In this document: positions 8,073 to 16,682 of the stretch, piece after piece
How positions within the stretch are numbered: the stretch's first letter is position 1
Layout of the letters: the number at the start of each line of letters is the position of its first letter
DNA from: UMGS75 sp051872775
GTDB taxonomy: Bacteria > Bacillota_I > Bacilli_A > ML615J-28 > CAG-313
Length of the DNA stretch: 31,741 bases
NCBI GenBank assembly: GCA_051872775.1
Contig: JBJEEE010000073.1
Coordinates: 1 to 31,741 of the forward strand
Direction: 5' to 3'
Position numbers and translations under genes: made by a program
The notes under the pieces: generated by a model
The model's database searches: none
The model's input: the letters and a program-made list of their open reading frames with translations, nothing else
What the model was told of the DNA's origin: nothing

Positions 8073-9479
8073 ATGAATAATAACTATAAGAAAATAGATA
8101 ATAACGATATTGAATTTTTAAAAAGTATATTTTCTCCTTCAATGATAATGGTGGGAGATGAAATTGGACAAGATTATGGCAAAGATGAACTTGGTACTGT
8201 AAAAAATATGCCGGAAGTTGTCGTTTTTGCTAAATCTGCTCAAGAAGTATCAAAAGTAATGAAATATGCTAATGATCATATTATTCCTGTTGTTGTAAGG
8301 GGAAGTGGAACAGGTCTTGTTGGTGCTTGTGTTCCTCTATATGGTGGTATTATGATTGATATAACTAAAATGAATCATATCTTAGAATTAGATGAAGCTA
8401 ACCTTACATTGACAGTTGAACCAGGCGTATTACTAATGGATATCTATGATTATGTAGAACCAAAAGGTTATTTCTATGCTCCTGACCCAGGAGAAAAGAG
8501 TGCAACTATTGGTGGTAATATTTCCACTAATGCAGGAGGAATGCGTGCGGTAAAATATGGAGTAACAAGAGATTGGGTTAGATCATTAGAAGTTGTTCTT
8601 CCAAATGGTGATATTGAAGTGTTTGGAAGAAAAGTAGTAAAAGATTCAACTGGATATTCACTTAAAAATTTAATTATTGGTTCAGAAGGAACCCTTGGAA
8701 TTATCACTAAAGCGGTACTTAAACTAATACCTAAACCAAACGAAACATTAAGTTTATTAGTTCCATTTGAGACCCAAGAAAAAGGACTTGACGCTGTACC
8801 AGCTATAATAAAATCAAAAGCAAATCCAACCGCAATAGAGTTTTTTGAAAGAAATACTATTTTGTTTGCGGAAGAATTTTTAGGTAAGAAGTTCCCTGAT
8901 TCTAGTAGTACTTCATATATCTTGTTAACGTTTGATGGAAAAAACAAACAAGACCTTGAAGCAAACTATCGTGATGTTGCTGAAATCTGTCTTAATGAAT
9001 TGAATGCATTAGATGTACTATTAGTTGATACAAACGAAAGAAAAGAAGCTGTATGGAAGGCAAGAGGTGCTTTCTTAGAAGCTATCAAAGCATCAACAAC
9101 ACAAATGGATGAATGTGATGTCGTAGTTCCACGTAGCGAAATTGCGGAATACATAAAGTTTACATATAAAATTGCGGAAAAATATCGTGTACGTATTCCA
9201 TCATTTGGACATGCTGGCGATGGTAATCTTCATATTTATATTTGCCGAGATAATATGCCAGAAGTAGAATTTGAAAAAGTTCTACTAGAGGTATTTGATG
9301 AACTATATGCTCATGCAAAAGAAGTAGGAGGTCTTGTATCAGGTGAACATGGTATAGGATTTGCTAAAAAAGGATACATGAAAGAAGTACTTGGAGAAAG
9401 ACAAATTCAATTAATGAGAGGAATTAAAGCTGTATTTGATCCAAATAATATTTTAAATCCAGGTAAAGTAGTTGAATAA
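8073..9479 (+). CDS. lctD: FAD-linked lactate dehydrogenase, GlcD/LctD family
   Basis: This 468-residue flavoprotein of the FAD_binding_4 / FAD-oxidase-C group (D-lactate dehydrogenase, glycolate oxidase GlcD) has the FAD pyrophosphate loop VVRGSGTGLVGACVP (near residue 75), GGNISTNAGGMRAVKYG (near residue 148), the C-terminal active-site stretch SFGHAGDGNLHIYI and SGEHGIGFAKKGYM. No membrane segment is seen. It is the last gene of the operon, one base after etfA, and should form the dehydrogenase part of an LctBCD-like complex oxidising lactate to pyruvate. Glycolate or another 2-hydroxyacid is possible, but MurQ in the same operon makes D-lactate. Confidence 0.88.
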   Translation: MNNNYKKIDNNDIEFLKSIFSPSMIMVGDEIGQDYGKDELGTVKNMPEVVVFAKSAQEVSKVMKYANDHIIPVVVRGSGTGLVGACVPLYGGIMIDITKMNHILELDEANLTLTVEPGVLLMDIYDYVEPKGYFYAPDPGEKSATIGGNISTNAGGMRAVKYGVTRDWVRSLEVVLPNGDIEVFGRKVVKDSTGYSLKNLIIGSEGTLGIITKAVLKLIPKPNETLSLLVPFETQEKGLDAVPAIIKSKANPTAIEFFERNTILFAEEFLGKKFPDSSSTSYILLTFDGKNKQDLEANYRDVAEICLNELNALDVLLVDTNERKEAVWKARGAFLEAIKASTTQMDECDVVVPRSEIAEYIKFTYKIAEKYRVRIPSFGHAGDGNLHIYICRDNMPEVEFEKVLLEVFDELYAHAKEVGGLVSGEHGIGFAKKGYMKEVLGERQIQLMRGIKAVFDPNNILNPGKVVE

Positions 9480-9485
9480 AACAAA

Positions 9486-9530
9486 AGAGATTCTACATCA
9501 TGATATGATGTAGAATCTCTTCTTTATTAT
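9486..9530. terminator. Rho-independent terminator between lctD and trpS (bidirectional)
   Basis: A perfect 15-bp stem (9486-9500 with 9506-9520) closes a 5-base loop TGATA. It is followed by TCTTTATTAT on the plus strand and preceded by AAAA on the other, so it can end transcription of both the convergent operon and trpS. Confidence 0.9.
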
Positions 9531-9550
9531 ATATATAATTTAAAATACTA

Positions 9551-10549
9551 TTATTTTCTTCCAAGTCCCATTTTCTTTTTTAATTTTCTTAACATTTTGT
9601 TTGCAAGATAACTTGCTTTTTCTCTACCATCATCAAGAATCTTATCAATTTCATCACTATTTAAAAGTTCATAATATTTCTTTTGAATTGGTTCAAGCAT
9701 ACTTACAACACTTTCCGCAACCTTACTCTTAAATTCACCATAACCTTTATTGGCAAATTCAAGTTCAAGTTCACTAACCGTTTTACCAGTAGCTGCAGCC
9801 ATAATGGTTAATAAATTCGAAATGCCAGGTTTATTGACAGGATCATACTTAATAATTCCATCTAAATCAGTAACTGCACTCATAATTTTTTTCTTAATGA
9901 CGTTTGGTTCATCAAGTAAGAAAATACATGCCTTATCAATAGGATCGGATTTCGACATCTTTTTTGTAGGTTCTTGTAATGACATTATTTTTGCAGTTCC
10001 GTTTTGGGGAATTAGGGGTTCTGGTATCTTAAAAGTATCAGAGAATCGAGTATTAAACCTTTGTGCAAGATTTCTAGTTAGTTCTAAATGTTGTTTTTGA
10101 TCTTCTCCTACAGGGACAAAATCAGCATTATATAATAAGATATCACCAGCCATTAATACTGGATATGTAAGAAGAGCGGAAGATACTCCTGCGGTTTGTT
10201 TAACCATTTTATCTTTATATTGCGTCATTCGTTCTAATTCACCAATGTATGTTATTGTTTGTAATAAATAACCTATTTGAGCATGTTCAGCCACTTCAGA
10301 CTGAATAAATAACGTAACTTTTGTTGGATCTAGCCCACATGCAAGATAAGTCGCAACAAGTGAACGAATATTTGAACGTAATTTAGCAGGCTCTTGTGGA
10401 ACTGTAATTGCATGTAAATCAGCAACAAAAATCAAAAATTCTTGTTCCTCTTCGCTGTTTTGTAACGCAACAAAGTTTTTTATTGCACCTAAATAATTAC
10501 CTAATGTCATTTTACCAGATGGTTGAATACCTGAAACAATTGTTTTCAT
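9551..10549 (-). CDS. trpS: Tryptophanyl-tRNA synthetase
   Basis: TrpS charges tRNA-Trp. The 332-residue class I synthetase shows the start SGIQPSGKMTLGNYLGA, where the HIGH-like site is LGNYLG, and the KMSKSDP loop near residue 194. Length is normal for bacterial TrpS. On the minus strand GGAGGATAAATT precedes the ATG. It is transcribed away from spx and opp and controlled by the T-box leader upstream. Its position beside oppA resembles Bacillus subtilis and Listeria, where trpS lies next to the opp operon. Confidence 0.97.
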   Translation of the reverse strand: MKTIVSGIQPSGKMTLGNYLGAIKNFVALQNSEEEQEFLIFVADLHAITVPQEPAKLRSNIRSLVATYLACGLDPTKVTLFIQSEVAEHAQIGYLLQTITYIGELERMTQYKDKMVKQTAGVSSALLTYPVLMAGDILLYNADFVPVGEDQKQHLELTRNLAQRFNTRFSDTFKIPEPLIPQNGTAKIMSLQEPTKKMSKSDPIDKACIFLLDEPNVIKKKIMSAVTDLDGIIKYDPVNKPGISNLLTIMAAATGKTVSELELEFANKGYGEFKSKVAESVVSMLEPIQKKYYELLNSDEIDKILDDGREKASYLANKMLRKLKKKMGLGRK

Positions 10550-10564
10550 AATTTATCCTCCTTT

Positions 10565-10787
10565 AAACAAAAAAAGTCCTTTTATATAAAAGGACGAATA
10601 TAATCGTGGTACCACCTTAATTTAAAAGTAAAAACTTTCCTCTTTCATTTAACGCATTGATTACGAAAAAGCATTTCCTCTTTTTACATCATAGGCCCAT
10701 TCAAATAGCAAGTTTAATGATGTTTTCACTGCTCATCAATCACTAAATAAACCAAAACTACTTTACTATTCCTAATCATCTGTCTAC
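10565..10787 (-). ncRNA. T-box leader of trpS (tryptophan specifier)
   Basis: Read on the minus strand, the leader has the antiterminator T-box core GGTGGTACCACG (10616 to 10605) and a terminator with stem GTCCTTTT/AAAAGGAC (10595 to 10576) followed by a run of seven T. In Stem I the 3' side reads GAA followed by TGG (10699-10697), opposite an AGTA on the 5' side, matching the loop-E motif of the specifier loop. UGG is the Trp codon, agreeing with the downstream gene. Uncharged tRNA-Trp should promote read-through. The element fills most of the 354-base gap between trpS and the upstream spx gene. Confidence 0.93.
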
Positions 10788-10792
10788 TATTT

Positions 10793-10820
10793 ATTATATT
10801 CAAAAAAAACATAAAGTCAA
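10793..10820 (-). promoter_or_regulatory. Promoter of trpS T-box leader
   Basis: On the minus strand TTGACT (10820-10815) and TATAAT (10798-10793) are separated by 16 bases, a good sigma-A promoter placing the start of transcription close to 10786, at the 5' end of the T-box. Confidence 0.8.
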
Positions 10821-10859
10821 ACTAAAAGAAAATATTTTTAAAAAGTTTAAAAAAAAGTA

Positions 10860-10888
10860 TTGAAAAAGCAAAAAAAATGTAGTATAAT
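10860..10888 (+). promoter_or_regulatory. Promoter of spx copy 1
   Basis: TTGAAA at 10860-10865 and TATAAT at 10883-10888 are spaced by 17 bases, immediately before the Shine-Dalgarno AAGGAG at 10914-10919. It gives spx copy 1 its own transcript, divergent from trpS. Confidence 0.8.
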
Positions 10889-10927
10889 TACAATGCGAGA
10901 CAGTTGGCTAAAAAAGGAGTGAACATC

Positions 10928-11356
10928 GTGATACAAATTTACACTACACCTAGTTGTGCATCATGTCGTAAAGCCAAAAAATGGTTTGATCAATATAATA
11001 TACCTTATTCTGAAAAAAATATATTCAGTATTAAACTCAGCAAAGAAGATATATACAAAATGCTTGCAAATAGTGAAAATGGATTTGAGGACATTATTTC
11101 AACAAGATCAAAAGTTTTTAAAGAAAAAAAACTAGACCCAGAAGCAATGTCAGTTCAAAAACTAGTAGAATTTATTATTGATAATCCTAGTGTTTTAAAA
11201 AGACCTATTATAATTAATGAAAGTGAATTACAAGTTGGTTATAATAATGAAGATATTACCATTTTTCTACCAAAAGAATTAAGAGGGATAGACACATTTT
11301 CTAATTTCAATAAAGTAGACCTTGATACAGAACCAGATGACGAATACGATTATTAA
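10928..11356 (+). CDS. spx: Spx regulator, copy 1 (ArsC-like fold, acidic tail)
   Basis: Spx binds the RNA polymerase alpha C-terminal domain and redirects transcription in thiol stress. The 142-residue protein has the redox pair Cys10-x-x-Cys13 (PSCASC), Gly52 needed for alpha-CTD contact in B. subtilis Spx, the STRSKVF stretch and Arg92 in KRPIII. An upstream ATG in frame at 10904 exists, but the GTG at 10928 lies eight bases after AAGGAG and matches the start of the second copy at 20767, so it is chosen. The C-terminus carries an extra acidic tail (ending DTEPDDEYDY) not present in copy 2. It is monocistronic, with its own promoter and terminator. Confidence 0.92.
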   Translation: MIQIYTTPSCASCRKAKKWFDQYNIPYSEKNIFSIKLSKEDIYKMLANSENGFEDIISTRSKVFKEKKLDPEAMSVQKLVEFIIDNPSVLKRPIIINESELQVGYNNEDITIFLPKELRGIDTFSNFNKVDLDTEPDDEYDY

Positions 11357-11384
11357 AAAGGGAAGAAAATTCCCTTTTTTTTAA
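11356..11384 (+). terminator. Terminator after spx copy 1
   Basis: The stem AAAAGGGAA/TTCCCTTTT (11356-11364 with 11370-11378), loop GAAAA, is followed by further T residues. It separates spx copy 1 from the opp operon. Confidence 0.88.
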
Positions 11385-11495
11385 TTTTTTGCTTTTTATG
11401 AAAAAAATAAGGTAAATAAAGATAAAAATATGAATAAAAAGCATATAAAAATGTTTTACATAAAACGTTTTCATTTGATTTTTTTGAAAAAATAG

Positions 11496-11524
11496 TTGCA
11501 TTCCTATAATAAATATGATATAAT
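11496..11524 (+). promoter_or_regulatory. Promoter of the opp operon
   Basis: TTGCAT at 11496-11501 and TATAAT at 11519-11524 are spaced by 17 bases. AGAAAGGA lies between this promoter and the oppA start. The AT-rich stretch 11385-11495 upstream shows no other recognisable element. Confidence 0.75.
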
Positions 11525-11560
11525 GTTCGTATAAATTATAAGAAAGGATGAGAATAATTT

Positions 11561-14056
11561 ATGAAATTTAAAAAGTTTTTTATGTTTTTAGTTGCAGCAA
11601 TCGCTACATTAGCTGTAGTTAGCTGTACAACAACAAAACCAGATGAAGGTAATAAACCTGAAGAAAAGAAAGTATATACATATAATGACTTTACTGCTGT
11701 TTCTCCTTCAAACTGGAATCCTCTAACTTACCAAGATAATAATGACGTACAAATTATGTCTAGAATAAGTAGTTCATTCTTCGAATTTGATTACAAATTT
11801 GATAGTAATGGCGAAATCGTTCCTGGAGAATTTGAAGTTATATATAGCGCAGCTACAAAATTAGAAGATGTAACTGCTCAATATGCTGGCGAAGAAGCTG
11901 GTTGGGGAATCCCTGCTGGAGCTAAGAATCGTGCATATGCTATCACACTTCGTGAAGATTTAAAATGGGATGATGGCACAGCTATTAAAGCTGAAGACTT
12001 CGTATACTCTATGCAACAATTACTTGATCCTGCATTCAAGAATTATCGTGCAGACTCTTACTATGTTGGTAGTACTGTAATTCACAAAGCTAAAGATTAT
12101 AACTACATTGGATCTGCAGACTGGTTCGCAGCTGACACTCCATATGCAGTTTATTCTGAAGAATTAGATTCTGAATTATACTTCACACTTGGCCCAACTG
12201 TTCAAATTGGTGAAGAAACTGTTACTGCTCAACCTTCATTTAGATCTGCCTTTGGTTTCCCTGATTCTTATACTGCTGAAATAGTAGCTAAATATTTAGC
12301 TGCTAATTATATTAGACCTGCTGATAAAGATGCATGGGTTGCAACTGCTGTTGAAATGCAAGGTAAAACATTTGCTGAAATTAAAGCTAATGAAACATAC
12401 AAAGCTGTATGGAATGACATTATCACTTTCTGGCAAACTGAACCAAATGAAGAATTAGACTTCTTCGTTGCTTACTATACATTCCCTGAAATTAGTTTTG
12501 ATGAAGTTGGTATTTTCGTTGGTGAAAGTGAATATCAAATCGTTTTAATTTTAGATCTTCCTCTTGATCTAGTTGATGAAGAAGGAAACTTAACTTATAA
12601 AGCTGCATATAATATGTCAGATCTTCCTCTTGTAAAGAGAAGTAAATATGAAGCTAATAAAGTTGAACCTCAATATGGTTCATCACTATGGACTTCAACT
12701 TACAACAGTGATGTAGCTTCAACTGCAAGCTGGGGACCTTACAGATTAACTTCATTCCAAGTTGACAAACAATATATCCTTGAAAGAAATGAAAACTGGT
12801 ATGGTTATAATATGCCAGAAAATGAAGGATTATATCAAACTGATAGAATCGTTTGCAATACTATTCCTGAATGGTCAGCTGCATGGCTAAAATTCTTAGC
12901 TGGTGAAATCGAAGCAATCGGTATCGATGTTTCTGTTGCTCCAGATTATAAGAACAGTGATAGAGCTTACTTTACACCAGATGATTTCGTTGCATCATTA
13001 CAACTTCAATCTGATAAATCTGCTCTAGAAGCACGTCAAAGTGAAGGCGTTAATAAAGTAATTCTTGCAAATGTTAAATTTAGAAAAGCATTATCATTAA
13101 GTATCGATAGAGCTGCATTTACTCAAAAGACTACTACAAGTTCACTTCCTGGCTTTGGTCTATTCAATTCAATGCATTACTACGATGTAGCTAATGGTGG
13201 CGTTTATAGAAATTCTGATGTTGCAAAACAAGTATTATGTAATATTTATGGCGTTAATGTTGAAGATTACAATGGTGATTTAGATAAAGCTGTTGAAGCA
13301 ATCACTGGTTACAATCTTGAACTTGCTCGTCAATTAGTTACTGAAGCTTACAATGAATGTCTTGCAGCTGGTGAAATCAGTGCTACTGATAAAGTTGTAT
13401 TAACACTTGGTACTGGTGTAATTAATGAAACAGTACAAAGAAGATATGACTTCTTAGCTGCTTCTTGGGCTACTCTTGTTGAAGGTACTCCACTTGAAGG
13501 TAGATTAGAATGTGAAGTTAAAGACTTCTCTACTGCTTGGGCAGATGACTTCCGTGCTGGTAAATATGATGTATGTATGGGTGGATGGACAGGCGCTGCT
13601 TGGGATCCAGGATACTTCCTACTAGCTTACTTATCACCTGATTATATGTATTCTGCTGCTTGGGATACTTCAAGTGTTCAAATGGAATTCACAATGGTTG
13701 GTGTTAAAGATAAAGAAGGTAATGATATTCATGATACAATGTCATTAATGGACTGGTATGATTGCTTAAACGGTGCTTCTGGCGCTAAATATGACTTTAG
13801 TTCATCTGCAATTTCTAACGAATTAAGATTACAATTAATCGCTGCACTAGAAGAACAAGTTCTTCAAGTTTACTACTCTGTTCCTCTTTATAACAACTAT
13901 GGTGCAAGTCTAATTTCTTATAAAGTTGATTACATCACTTATGAATACAACACATTCATGGGTTATGGTGGTCTAAAATATATGACTTACAATTATAGTG
14001 ATGCTGAATGGGCAAAAGTAGTAAGTGAATTAGGCGGACAAATTGATTATAAGTAA
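11561..14056 (+). CDS. oppA: Oligopeptide ABC transporter substrate-binding lipoprotein (enlarged)
   Basis: A lipoprotein signal opens the protein: basic MKFKK, a hydrophobic stretch and the lipobox VVSC with the modified Cys at residue 22, so it should be tethered outside the membrane. The rest is an SBP_bac_5 family peptide-binding protein, with the family stretch YAITLREDLKWDDGTAIKAEDFVYS near residue 130 and a C-terminal lobe ending in the usual PLYNNYG region. At 831 residues it is roughly 250 longer than common OppA proteins; much of the surplus lies around residues 190-330. Codon choice, with many GCT, TTC and GAA, looks like that of a highly expressed gene. It heads the operon. Confidence 0.92.
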   Translation: MKFKKFFMFLVAAIATLAVVSCTTTKPDEGNKPEEKKVYTYNDFTAVSPSNWNPLTYQDNNDVQIMSRISSSFFEFDYKFDSNGEIVPGEFEVIYSAATKLEDVTAQYAGEEAGWGIPAGAKNRAYAITLREDLKWDDGTAIKAEDFVYSMQQLLDPAFKNYRADSYYVGSTVIHKAKDYNYIGSADWFAADTPYAVYSEELDSELYFTLGPTVQIGEETVTAQPSFRSAFGFPDSYTAEIVAKYLAANYIRPADKDAWVATAVEMQGKTFAEIKANETYKAVWNDIITFWQTEPNEELDFFVAYYTFPEISFDEVGIFVGESEYQIVLILDLPLDLVDEEGNLTYKAAYNMSDLPLVKRSKYEANKVEPQYGSSLWTSTYNSDVASTASWGPYRLTSFQVDKQYILERNENWYGYNMPENEGLYQTDRIVCNTIPEWSAAWLKFLAGEIEAIGIDVSVAPDYKNSDRAYFTPDDFVASLQLQSDKSALEARQSEGVNKVILANVKFRKALSLSIDRAAFTQKTTTSSLPGFGLFNSMHYYDVANGGVYRNSDVAKQVLCNIYGVNVEDYNGDLDKAVEAITGYNLELARQLVTEAYNECLAAGEISATDKVVLTLGTGVINETVQRRYDFLAASWATLVEGTPLEGRLECEVKDFSTAWADDFRAGKYDVCMGGWTGAAWDPGYFLLAYLSPDYMYSAAWDTSSVQMEFTMVGVKDKEGNDIHDTMSLMDWYDCLNGASGAKYDFSSSAISNELRLQLIAALEEQVLQVYYSVPLYNNYGASLISYKVDYITYEYNTFMGYGGLKYMTYNYSDAEWAKVVSELGGQIDYK

Positions 14057-14089
14057 TTCTAAATTATTTAATATCAAGTAAATGCTTAC

Positions 14090-14121
14090 TTATGGGACAA
14101 TTGTAATAGGTTGTCCCATAA
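14090..14121 (+). other. Intercistronic hairpin between oppA and oppB
   Basis: An 11-bp perfect stem TTATGGGACAA/TTGTCCCATAA (14090-14100 with 14111-14121) surrounds a 10-base loop. No proper T run follows (TTTGCTG), so it is more likely an mRNA-stabilising or partial-terminator structure that favours oppA over the rest of the operon, a usual arrangement after binding-protein genes. Confidence 0.75.
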
Positions 14122-14167
14122 TTTGCTGTAATAAAAGTAATAAATATGGAGAAAGGAGAGAATTTAT

Positions 14168-15136
14168 ATGTACATGTTTAAATATATTCTGAAAAGAATA
14201 GGTTTAATGATTGTTACTTTCTGTGTAATTTTTACCATTTGCTTTATTCTAATCAAAATGCTACCAGTAAATATGCATGTTGGTATTGGTGAAGACCCAA
14301 TGAAAGTTCAACAATTATTTGAAGAACGTGGATATAATAAACCTGTTCTTGAACAGTTATTTATATATGTTAAACGTATAGTACTATATGGTGATTTTGG
14401 TAAAGGTACACAAATATATACTTATAAATCCGTATGGGATACATTTGTTGATAAACTTCCACCTACAGTACTAATAAATGTCTATTCATCCTTATTTGCT
14501 ATCCCAATTGGTATTGCATTTGGTATTTTTGCTGCTTTAAAGAAGAATAAGTGGCAAGACCATGTCATAAGTACCGGTGTTATGGTTATGATTTCGGTGC
14601 CATCGTTTGTATATGGTTCGTTAATCTTATATATATTATGTTTTAAACTCAAGCTTTTCCCTTTAGGAATTTTATCTCTGGAAGAAGCTGGAGGATCGTG
14701 GCTATCGTGGAGAATGTTTGTTTCAATGATTCCTGCCATCATAAGTATGTCACTTGGTTCAATTGCCGGTTATGCTCGTTATACTAGAGCAGAACTTACG
14801 GAAGTATTAACTAGTGAATTTATGCTTTTAGCAAGAACAAAGGGTCTAACAAAGGGACAAGCAACCGTTAGACATGCATTAAGAAATGCGATGGTTCCAA
14901 TCTTCCCAATGATTGTTGGTGAGTTTATTAGTGTATTAAGTGGTTCTTTAATTATTGAAAGAATCTTCGCGGTTCCAGGTGTAGGTAATCTATATTTGGA
15001 TTCGATTAGTAGACAAGACTATGATTTCTTTATGTTGCTATCATCGTTTTATTTATTAATATCACTAGTTGCTGGATTAGTAATTGACCTATCATATGGT
15101 GCAATCGATCCTAGAATTAGAATGGGGGCGAAATAA
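14168..15136 (+). CDS. oppB: Oligopeptide ABC transporter permease OppB
   Basis: The 322-residue permease has an N-terminal helix (about residues 11-32), the ARTKGLTKGQATVRHALRNA coupling (EAA) loop near residue 223 and five further hydrophobic segments, the normal DppB/OppB layout and length. AAGGAG at 14153-14158 is nine bases before the ATG at 14168; a second ATG at 14174 would be too far. It ends in TAATG with the oppC start, so the two permease subunits are translationally coupled. Confidence 0.95.
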   Translation: MYMFKYILKRIGLMIVTFCVIFTICFILIKMLPVNMHVGIGEDPMKVQQLFEERGYNKPVLEQLFIYVKRIVLYGDFGKGTQIYTYKSVWDTFVDKLPPTVLINVYSSLFAIPIGIAFGIFAALKKNKWQDHVISTGVMVMISVPSFVYGSLILYILCFKLKLFPLGILSLEEAGGSWLSWRMFVSMIPAIISMSLGSIAGYARYTRAELTEVLTSEFMLLARTKGLTKGQATVRHALRNAMVPIFPMIVGEFISVLSGSLIIERIFAVPGVGNLYLDSISRQDYDFFMLLSSFYLLISLVAGLVIDLSYGAIDPRIRMGAK

Positions 15137-16680
15137 TGAGACCTGAAGATTTCAATATTCCAAAAGAGAAATTGCAATTTAGAGCAAACAGCGGTGACCA
15201 ACACGATAAAAAGTTGGATACTAAACCTGTTAGTTATCTAAAAGATGCATGGTATCGTTTCCGTAAGAATAAAGCAAGTATCGCGGCTACTGTTATTATC
15301 GTATTACTTATTTTATTTGCTATCTTTGTCCCTATCTTTTCTAAATATAAAGTATCTTATGGTACAGATGCAAAATATCCTGATTTTAATCATATTCTTC
15401 CTAAAAGTAAATTGTTTAGTTCTTTAAATATTGACTTCTGGGATGGATGTAAAAAAGTAGATGACTTATCAAGTGTTCTTTTCAATGACTATTTAGCATA
15501 TGAACAAGAAACAGGGCATCAAGTAATCAAAAATGGCAAATATGAAATTGTCGAAATTAAAACCGTACTTTATACAAAGTATAAATATAAAATTCGAGAA
15601 AATTCATATTTTAAAGAAATGGCTAAAAAAATAACTTTATCTACTGCTGAATATGAAGCGTTACAAAAGTATCAAGACGAAACTAATATTCAAGTTATTT
15701 TACCATATTATTTTAATAATAATGATAATCAAAATCCACTTCGTTGGTATGAAGTAGACGATAAAAATGAACCTGTCAAAGATATAAATGGTAATTTTGT
15801 TAATAAATACACACCATATGATGGTAGTGATGGTTATACATCTAAAATGAGACTTGAAGGATCAGATACATATTTATATAACTACGCCAAAAAGAATGAT
15901 GGTGCAAGTTATGATGTTAGAGTAAGTTACTATGACTATTATGTTTATTATCATCAAGCTATTTTAAAAGACGGTATTACAGAACCTTGCTTTGTATTTG
16001 GTACAACTGGATCTGGTCAAGATATTCTAACTTGTCTTGCAAGTGGTGCTAGATTTAGTTTTATTCTTGCCATTGTAGTTGCTAGTGTTAACCTATTTGT
16101 TGGTGCAATCATCGGTGCAATTGAAGGATATTATGGTGGTAAGATTGACTTAATTCTTGAACGTATCATTGATATCTTAGCTTCAATTCCATTTATGATT
16201 GTAATCACTCTATTAAAATATCATTTAGATGCATCTCATGTAATTATCTTGTTCATTTCCTTCTTTTTAACAGGATGGACCGGAATGGCAGGACGTACGA
16301 GAATGCAATTCTATCGATTCAAGAATCAAGAGTATGTATTAGTTGCAAGAACATTAGGTGCGAGTGATGGACGTATTATGTTTAAACATATCTTCCCTAA
16401 TGCGATAGGTACATTAATTACATCATGCGTATTAGTAATTCCAAGTGTAATCTTCTCTGAAACAAGTTTAAGTTACTTAGGAATTATTAATCTTGAAACT
16501 GGTAATTTAATTAGTGTTGGTACATTACTTGCGAAAGGTAATTCAACTGAGTTAGTATCATTCCCACATGTAGTATTATTCCCTTCATTGTTTATTAGCT
16601 TGTTGATGTTAAGTTTTAACCTATTTGGTAATGGATTACGTGATGCATTTAACCCATCACTTAGAGGAACGGAGGATTAG
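15136..16680 (+). CDS. oppC: Oligopeptide ABC transporter permease OppC with large external loop
   Basis: OppC pairs with OppB. The cytosolic N-terminus (residues 1-48) precedes TM1 (about 50-69). The block FGTTGSGQDILTCLASGARFSF, the equivalent of the usual GTDxxGRD segment, begins only at residue 288, leaving about 220 residues of extracytoplasmic loop rich in Tyr, Lys and Asp where most OppC proteins have 50-80. The remaining helices and the EAA loop ARTLGASDGRIMFKHIFPNA are normal. Total length of 514 residues compares with about 300-350 for common members. No frameshift or stop interrupts the insert, so it is a genuine extension. It leaves a 2-base gap to oppD. Confidence 0.93.
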   Translation: MRPEDFNIPKEKLQFRANSGDQHDKKLDTKPVSYLKDAWYRFRKNKASIAATVIIVLLILFAIFVPIFSKYKVSYGTDAKYPDFNHILPKSKLFSSLNIDFWDGCKKVDDLSSVLFNDYLAYEQETGHQVIKNGKYEIVEIKTVLYTKYKYKIRENSYFKEMAKKITLSTAEYEALQKYQDETNIQVILPYYFNNNDNQNPLRWYEVDDKNEPVKDINGNFVNKYTPYDGSDGYTSKMRLEGSDTYLYNYAKKNDGASYDVRVSYYDYYVYYHQAILKDGITEPCFVFGTTGSGQDILTCLASGARFSFILAIVVASVNLFVGAIIGAIEGYYGGKIDLILERIIDILASIPFMIVITLLKYHLDASHVIILFISFFLTGWTGMAGRTRMQFYRFKNQEYVLVARTLGASDGRIMFKHIFPNAIGTLITSCVLVIPSVIFSETSLSYLGIINLETGNLISVGTLLAKGNSTELVSFPHVVLFPSLFISLLMLSFNLFGNGLRDAFNPSLRGTED

Positions 16681-16682
16681 TT

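Noticed and set aside
8474..8947. Long open frame on the minus strand within the lactate dehydrogenase gene
   Set aside because: It lies fully opposite a gene with clear family motifs, has no ribosome site or recognisable domain, and mirrors the codon pattern of the plus-strand gene.
9750..10100. Plus-strand frame opposite trpS
   Set aside because: It is antisense to conserved TrpS motifs including KMSKS; there is no promoter or ribosome site of its own.
10904..10927. Longer start for spx copy 1 at ATG 10904
   Set aside because: The ribosome site AAGGAG lies inside this stretch, and the GTG at 10928 matches the start of the paralogue at 20767.
11307..11501. Minus-strand frame across the spx terminator and opp promoter
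   Set aside because: It covers the terminator hairpin and the A/T-rich intergenic region; its Phe/Ile/Lys-rich translation is what random AT-rich DNA gives.
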